From Ectocarpus siliculosus (lineage: Eukaryota; Sar; Phaeophyceae; Ectocarpales; Ectocarpaceae): a stretch of 64,000 bases of DNA. Positions 60,801 through 64,000 of this stretch are shown one piece after another. The translations under genes were made by a program, and so were the position numbers. Every line of letters begins with the position of its first letter. The stretch's first letter is position 1. The stretch spans positions 2,561,245 through 2,625,244 of the forward strand of contig FN649734.1 in NCBI GenBank assembly GCA_000310025.1, read 5' to 3'. Under the pieces are notes generated by a model. That model saw only the letters and a list, made by a program, of their open reading frames with translations, searched no databases and had not been told where the DNA came from.

Positions 60801-61430
60801 CCCCCGCAGCAGCAGCAGGTGCACCACCACCACAGCGCTCCTGCCCATCACCACCACCACCAACCGGTGCACGTCAGTACTAGCGCGGTCGCCTGGTCTA
60901 CTAGCTCGTGGCAGCCAGGAGGGCCGGACGTGGCTGCCGCAAACGGTGGCGGTGTCGGTGGTGGTGGTGGTGGTGGTGGCGGTGGCGGTGGCGGTGTGGC
61001 GTATGGCGGCGGCAGCAGCAGCAGCGCCAGCAGTTGTCAAGCCATGCCGGTCAACAAGTACGCCTTCGACCCTTACAGCAACCGAAATCAGCAGCAGGGG
61101 CAGCAGCAGGGGCAGCAGCAGCGACAGCAGCAGCAGCAGCAGGAGCAGCAGCAGCAACAGCCGCCGCTGCCGCCGCACCCACACCAGCAGCAGTACGGCG
61201 GCCAGCAGCAGCAGTACCACCATCATCAGATGCAGCACCCCCCGCATCCCCACGGCTTGTTGATGGCGGCGGGGCCGCCGCCACCGCTTGGTCCCCCGCC
61301 CCTCCCGCCTCCGATAATGCCTCCTCAGCGACCCCCGCCGCCGCAGGCGGGGGCCGGTCCATTCAGGGGCGGGTATGGAGGCGGCGGTGCCGGGGGACGA
61401 GGGGCTTCAAATCCCCCCCTGGGGGCATGA
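51859..61430 (+). CDS. very large Arg/Ser-rich low-complexity nuclear protein, probable RNA-processing factor, 8 exons, about 2,045 aa
   Basis: I do not recognise the family. Exons: 51,859-51,936; 52,505-53,365; 53,742-55,676; 56,082-56,729; 57,012-58,645; 59,239-59,347; 60,056-60,169; 60,672-61,430; all GT-AG and in phase. Residues 27-313 are Ala/Pro/Val repeats ending MSIRAQMKMIM. Residues 314-362 form a charged coiled-coil-like stretch (AAEKEEKKKLEAENN). Residues 363-1,174 are Lys/Gly/Ala/Glu-rich with basic clusters (KGKRRK, KKQKKKSGKRK). Residues from about 1,175 hold long RS/HS dipeptide arrays, and a second RS block lies near 1,520. A more ordered part follows (1,719-1,793: LENRLKKKIRESSALEKARS, MGTMLDSKKNRLDDFAVKD). 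The C-terminal 250 residues begin GEEKPMSWWGVM and are Pro/Gln/Gly-rich. RS arrays with basic clusters suggest a nuclear splicing-related protein. Exon 1 rests on a good start context (ggccATGg) and phase only. A 73-nt alternative exon lies at 60,530. Confidence 0.75.
52979..53220 (+). repeat. coding minisatellite: Ala-Pro-Val repeats in the SR-rich gene
   Basis: A 15-bp unit of the form gctgctccaactgtt, with gct/gtt variation, repeats many times and encodes AAPTV/AAPAA units in exon 2. Confidence 0.9.
54930..55400 (+). repeat. internal duplication of about 255 bp in exon 3 of the SR-rich gene
   Basis: Two protein blocks align in order: TKPVAAASRKGRGKG … GDDGEGAADHAPAPVKGGN and TKPVAPASRKGRRKG … GDDGEGAADPAPAPVKGGN, each followed by a Lys-rich run and a Glu-rich run. 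Confidence 0.9.
57081..57182 (+). repeat. coding repeat of Arg-Ser and His-Ser dipeptides
   Basis: A hexamer-based repeat (agccgc / agccac / agtcac) encodes a long RS/HS array in exon 5. All three forward frames stay open here because of the repeat, which explains long shadow frames. Confidence 0.9.
60530..60602 (+). other. candidate alternative (poison) exon of the SR-rich gene
   Basis: It is bounded by tgtctcttcag on the left and catgaa|gtaagc on the right, both strong splice signals, and is 73 nt long, not a multiple of three. Read in the phase of the preceding exon it hits TGA just before its donor (60,599-60,601). Skipping it keeps the frame into the 253-codon last exon. Confidence 0.5.
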
Positions 61431-63632
61431 CGGGTGGCGGGTGCTGCCTGTTGTAGATGTTGGCTACAGTGTAGTGGCCGACACCTCCTGACGATATTTT
61501 AATGTGTCCGCGTTGTTTAGTCGGTAAACGCAATGCACAGTACAACATTAGTGCGGGCGTTTTCGGATGATGATGTGGCGACGGTTGGTGCTTCTTCGAC
61601 CAGAGGACGGCGGCTTGCGTCGGTGGTGGTGGGGACAACAAGGGTGCGATGGCAGCTGCAACGTTATTATGTCTTGAGTGCTGGGACGGTGTGCGAGTTC
61701 GGGCTCTCGACGCGGCGTAGAGTTCGAGGCTTTGCGCGAGTATAGCAGTTGGTCGGTGAGGTTGTGTTGTTCACACGAAAGGTGGCCCTTTGGCGAGGTG
61801 CCTTGGCTCTCCCGGGGAGTGACCAACCAATCCCCCCACACAAGGGTTTGTCGATCTCCCTGATGGTGTGGTGGTGGGTGGGCGGTGGTTCCCCAACATC
61901 CACTGGGCACGGTTGTGTGTTACTCTTTCCGTTGTCACGATCCTCGTTTGCGTCCACTTGACGTTGACTACTGTCAAGCTTATATAATAGTGCTATGGAC
62001 TGGCTGTCCGGTATTTATACACCTCGTAGCGATGGGTCTCTCGGACGGAAGTAGGTAGGCGGCACTGACTGTGGCCGCCGCGAAGATGTTTGTTGACCAG
62101 CCGAAACGAGTTGTGCTTGCTTGTAACATAGATCCTTGTCGTCCTGTTTGTTTGTTTTTTTCAACTTTTTTTGCGCATTTTTTTTGTGTCTTGTTTGCGT
62201 TGTTTGTGCCCGAAGCTGTTGACGGTTGCATTTCCGGGGGGTTCGCGTGTGGAACCGACGCGGGTGGGTGGGTGGGGGTGGGGGGCAAAGAATCAAGTAG
62301 CCTTGCCGGCATCCGCCGTGGAAGACAGGTTTGGTCGGCCGTACGATAGAAAGTACCGTTGATTTTTTCCCCTCATCTGCGTGCGGTTAGAGACGGAAAT
62401 GGCGTCCTCTTCGTGGGTTTTTCCGCCGAAGGCCATGCCGATAGTAGTTGACCGCGGCGAGAGTGTAGCGCAATTACTTGTGATCTGTTTTTTTGAAAAT
62501 CGGTTTTGTCCCCCCTTGTGCATACATACCACCACAAATTCTTGTTCCGAGGTTGTCGTGAAAACGTGGATTTTTATTTGGTGCCAAGCCCATCGTCGCT
62601 CGTCTAGGGAGCGGAAAGCTTGAGTGATTTTTGTCCTCCCGCGAAACGAGGAGGAGGTTGTCATTGTACGCCAATAGGTGTGGTCCGAAACCGCTCCAGT
62701 AATGGTACTGGGTTCTACTGTGAGTGCGCTCCCACGTTCTTTTGTGGGGGAGAGGGGGGGAGCTTGGGTGAAGCAAAATGCTGCACCATGTACCAGAACA
62801 AGGCCCCCCTCACCTACCTCGTCAGAAAAGCCCTTTCCAATACACAGACAGCACCTGTGGTGTGCACACATCCAGAACGTTCGGATAATGGATACCCCAG
62901 GTCGAAAGAGATCCTCACTCCCACAGACCTGTCTGTGCATGCGCCACTGCTGCTGGTCAAAAACTTCAAAATCGTAAGCACACATCTTTCTCACAGCGTT
63001 TGGCGATATCTCCTCCTCCAGGCTGAGTGAAACAAAAAAAAAATTAACACATAGAAGAAAACAATCAACAAAACTTGGCACAACGTTACCCCCTCCCCGC
63101 AAAAAAAACACAGCAGGAGGCCTCCGCCGAAGCGCAAGGGGCAGCAGAACATCGGATGACCTGTCGCGGACGCGACTCTACGTTCTAGTCATGCCCGTCT
63201 ACCTTAGGCTGGAGCAGGTGTACAGACGAAACAACACATGACGAAGAGAGAACCCTAGATCCCGTCCAAGCATTGGGAGCTGCGGTATAACTGTACACGC
63301 TCGCGACTGACCGTTGTCTACACTCGCTCGCACACACGCATCGATCGAAGAAACCACATCATCAACCTCAAGCTAGTTTGGCAAACCATCAAGGCGAGGC
63401 ACGCGCCAACTCTCTTAGACCGACATGTCAAAAACCAAAGGCGTAGCTTTCCTATTCAATACTCATCCATCCAACAAAAGTACATTAAACCAACCCATCC
63501 TCTTCTATGTTGGAGTTCCTCATTGGTGAGGACCTCAACGGCTTCCCAGCGGGAAAAAATGGCAACGACAAGGACGACGACCACCACGTAACCAACAGCA
63601 AACACGCCAACAACAATACCGGTAGGGAAGAA
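61431..63632. other. convergent intergenic region between the SR-rich gene and the SDR gene
   Basis: About 2.2 kb holding the 3' UTRs of both genes. A 272-codon minus-strand open frame (62,293-63,111) is the longest but has no recognisable domain and is judged a chance frame. No RNA gene or repeat family seen. Confidence 0.55.
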
Positions 63633-63848
63633 CTATAGACACGTGTACCCTCCGTCGACGCAGATCGTCTGCCCGAGGCACATGGTGCAAGCGTCGCTCG
63701 ACAGGAATACCACCATGTTCGCGATCTCCCAAGGCTCCACGAAGCGGCCGATCGGCGTCCTCTCCAGCATGGGCCGCGACTTGGCCGGGTCACCCCACGT
63801 CTTGATTCCCATGTCGGACCACGCCACGGTGGGTGCAATGTTGTTCAC
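63633..63848 (-). CDS. short-chain dehydrogenase/reductase, C-terminal exon (L-xylulose/carbonyl reductase-like), partial
   Basis: This is the last 71 codons and stop of a classical SDR, an NAD(P)H-dependent oxidoreductase. The residues VNNIAPTVAWSDMG, KSRPMLERTPIGRFVEPWEI and GQTICVDGGYT match the SDR C-terminal region. They are closest, from memory, to DCXR (L-xylulose reductase), with NPTVVMTSMG, IPLGKF and PVEGG at the same places. The acceptor (gcatcag|gtgaac) at 63,848 is in phase 0. The cofactor-binding Gly motif and the catalytic YxxxK are encoded in upstream exons beyond 64,000. Substrate cannot be fixed from this exon. A MITE lies in the adjoining intron. The gene converges on the SR-rich gene. 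Confidence 0.85.
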   Translation of the reverse strand: MNNIAPTVAWSDMGIKTWGDPAKSRPMLERTPIGRFVEPWEIANMVVFLSSDACTMCLGQTICVDGGYTCL

Positions 63849-63930
63849 CTGATGCATTCGGCGGAGCCCCCCCCCGCCCCCCCGCCCGGGTCAAGAGCAA
63901 GCAAGCACATAAGTTGGGGGTCCCGGCGTA

Positions 63931-64000
63931 CCGTAGGTTGCAACGCGTAAGATATCACACCCCCTGGACCGATTTTCAAAGCTCAACTACTCGGCGAGAA
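63931..64000. mobile_element. second copy of the TA-flanked MITE, cut by the window end
   Basis: It begins after TA with ccgta and continues gatatcacaccccctggacc, gattttcaaagctc, aactactcggcgag. It parallels the right arm of the element at 50,187 (reverse-complemented: gattactcggtgacg). It lies in the SDR gene intron; the other end is outside the window. Confidence 0.8.

Noticed and set aside
62293-63111. 272-codon minus-strand open frame
   Set aside because: No recognisable domain and no splice context; it lies where 3' UTRs of two genes are expected.

Overview
The window is nuclear DNA from an intron-rich eukaryote, most likely a brown alga or a close photosynthetic stramenopile (Ectocarpus-like). 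Three things point there: a violaxanthin de-epoxidase family gene whose leader looks like a targeting sequence for a complex plastid plus a thylakoid-transfer segment, long introns with CT-rich tracts, and a secreted right-handed beta-helix protein of the polymorphic-outer-membrane-protein type. The species is an inference. No bacterial operon, CRISPR array, tRNA, rRNA or virus-derived element was seen.

Six genes were found. (1) Minus strand, 994-22,099: a full-length ABCC (MRP-type) ABC transporter. 32 exons join in coherent phase from ATG to stop (1,967 codons): TMD0, TMD1, NBD1, linker, TMD2, NBD2. (2) Plus strand, 23,247-30,718: a VDE/VDR-family protein, 8 exons, 555 aa. (3) Minus strand, 34,818-41,992: a secreted beta-helix protein, 9 exons, 397 aa. 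(4) Plus strand, 42,826-48,747: RNA polymerase III subunit RPC8/RPC25 (POLR3H), 7 exons, 262 aa, with an assembly gap in intron 5. (5) Plus strand, 51,859-61,430: a very large Arg/Ser-rich, low-complexity nuclear protein, 8 exons, about 2,045 aa, unrecognised. (6) Minus strand, 63,633-63,848: the last exon of a short-chain dehydrogenase resembling L-xylulose/carbonyl reductase; the rest lies beyond the window.

Neighbours mostly alternate strands: ABCC/VDE and beta-helix/POLR3H are divergent pairs, VDE/beta-helix and SR-rich/SDR are convergent pairs. The genes are functionally unrelated (transport, xanthophyll metabolism, cell surface, Pol III transcription, probable RNA processing, sugar/carbonyl reduction), so no pathway cluster is proposed.

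Between and within genes are small non-autonomous DNA elements: a TA-flanked MITE with inverted repeats of about 48 bp at 50,187 and a second copy cut by the window end at 63,931, and a family ending in CAGCAGTAGA at 37,915 and 26,922. There are also a 98-bp minisatellite directly after the POLR3H stop codon, several local tandem duplications (one abutting the beta-helix start codon, one copying a POLR3H 3' splice site), and CT microsatellites in ABCC introns. The 100-N gap at 46,699 is followed by about 470 bases of garbled, homopolymer-smeared sequence that copies the sequence before the gap; this is an assembly artefact.

The most notable biology is the ABCC transporter's NBD1, which lacks the switch histidine and carries large low-complexity insertions at normally fixed spacings, and a candidate poison exon in the SR-rich gene. 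All exon models come from reading splice signals and phase by eye; no alignment or RNA evidence was available.
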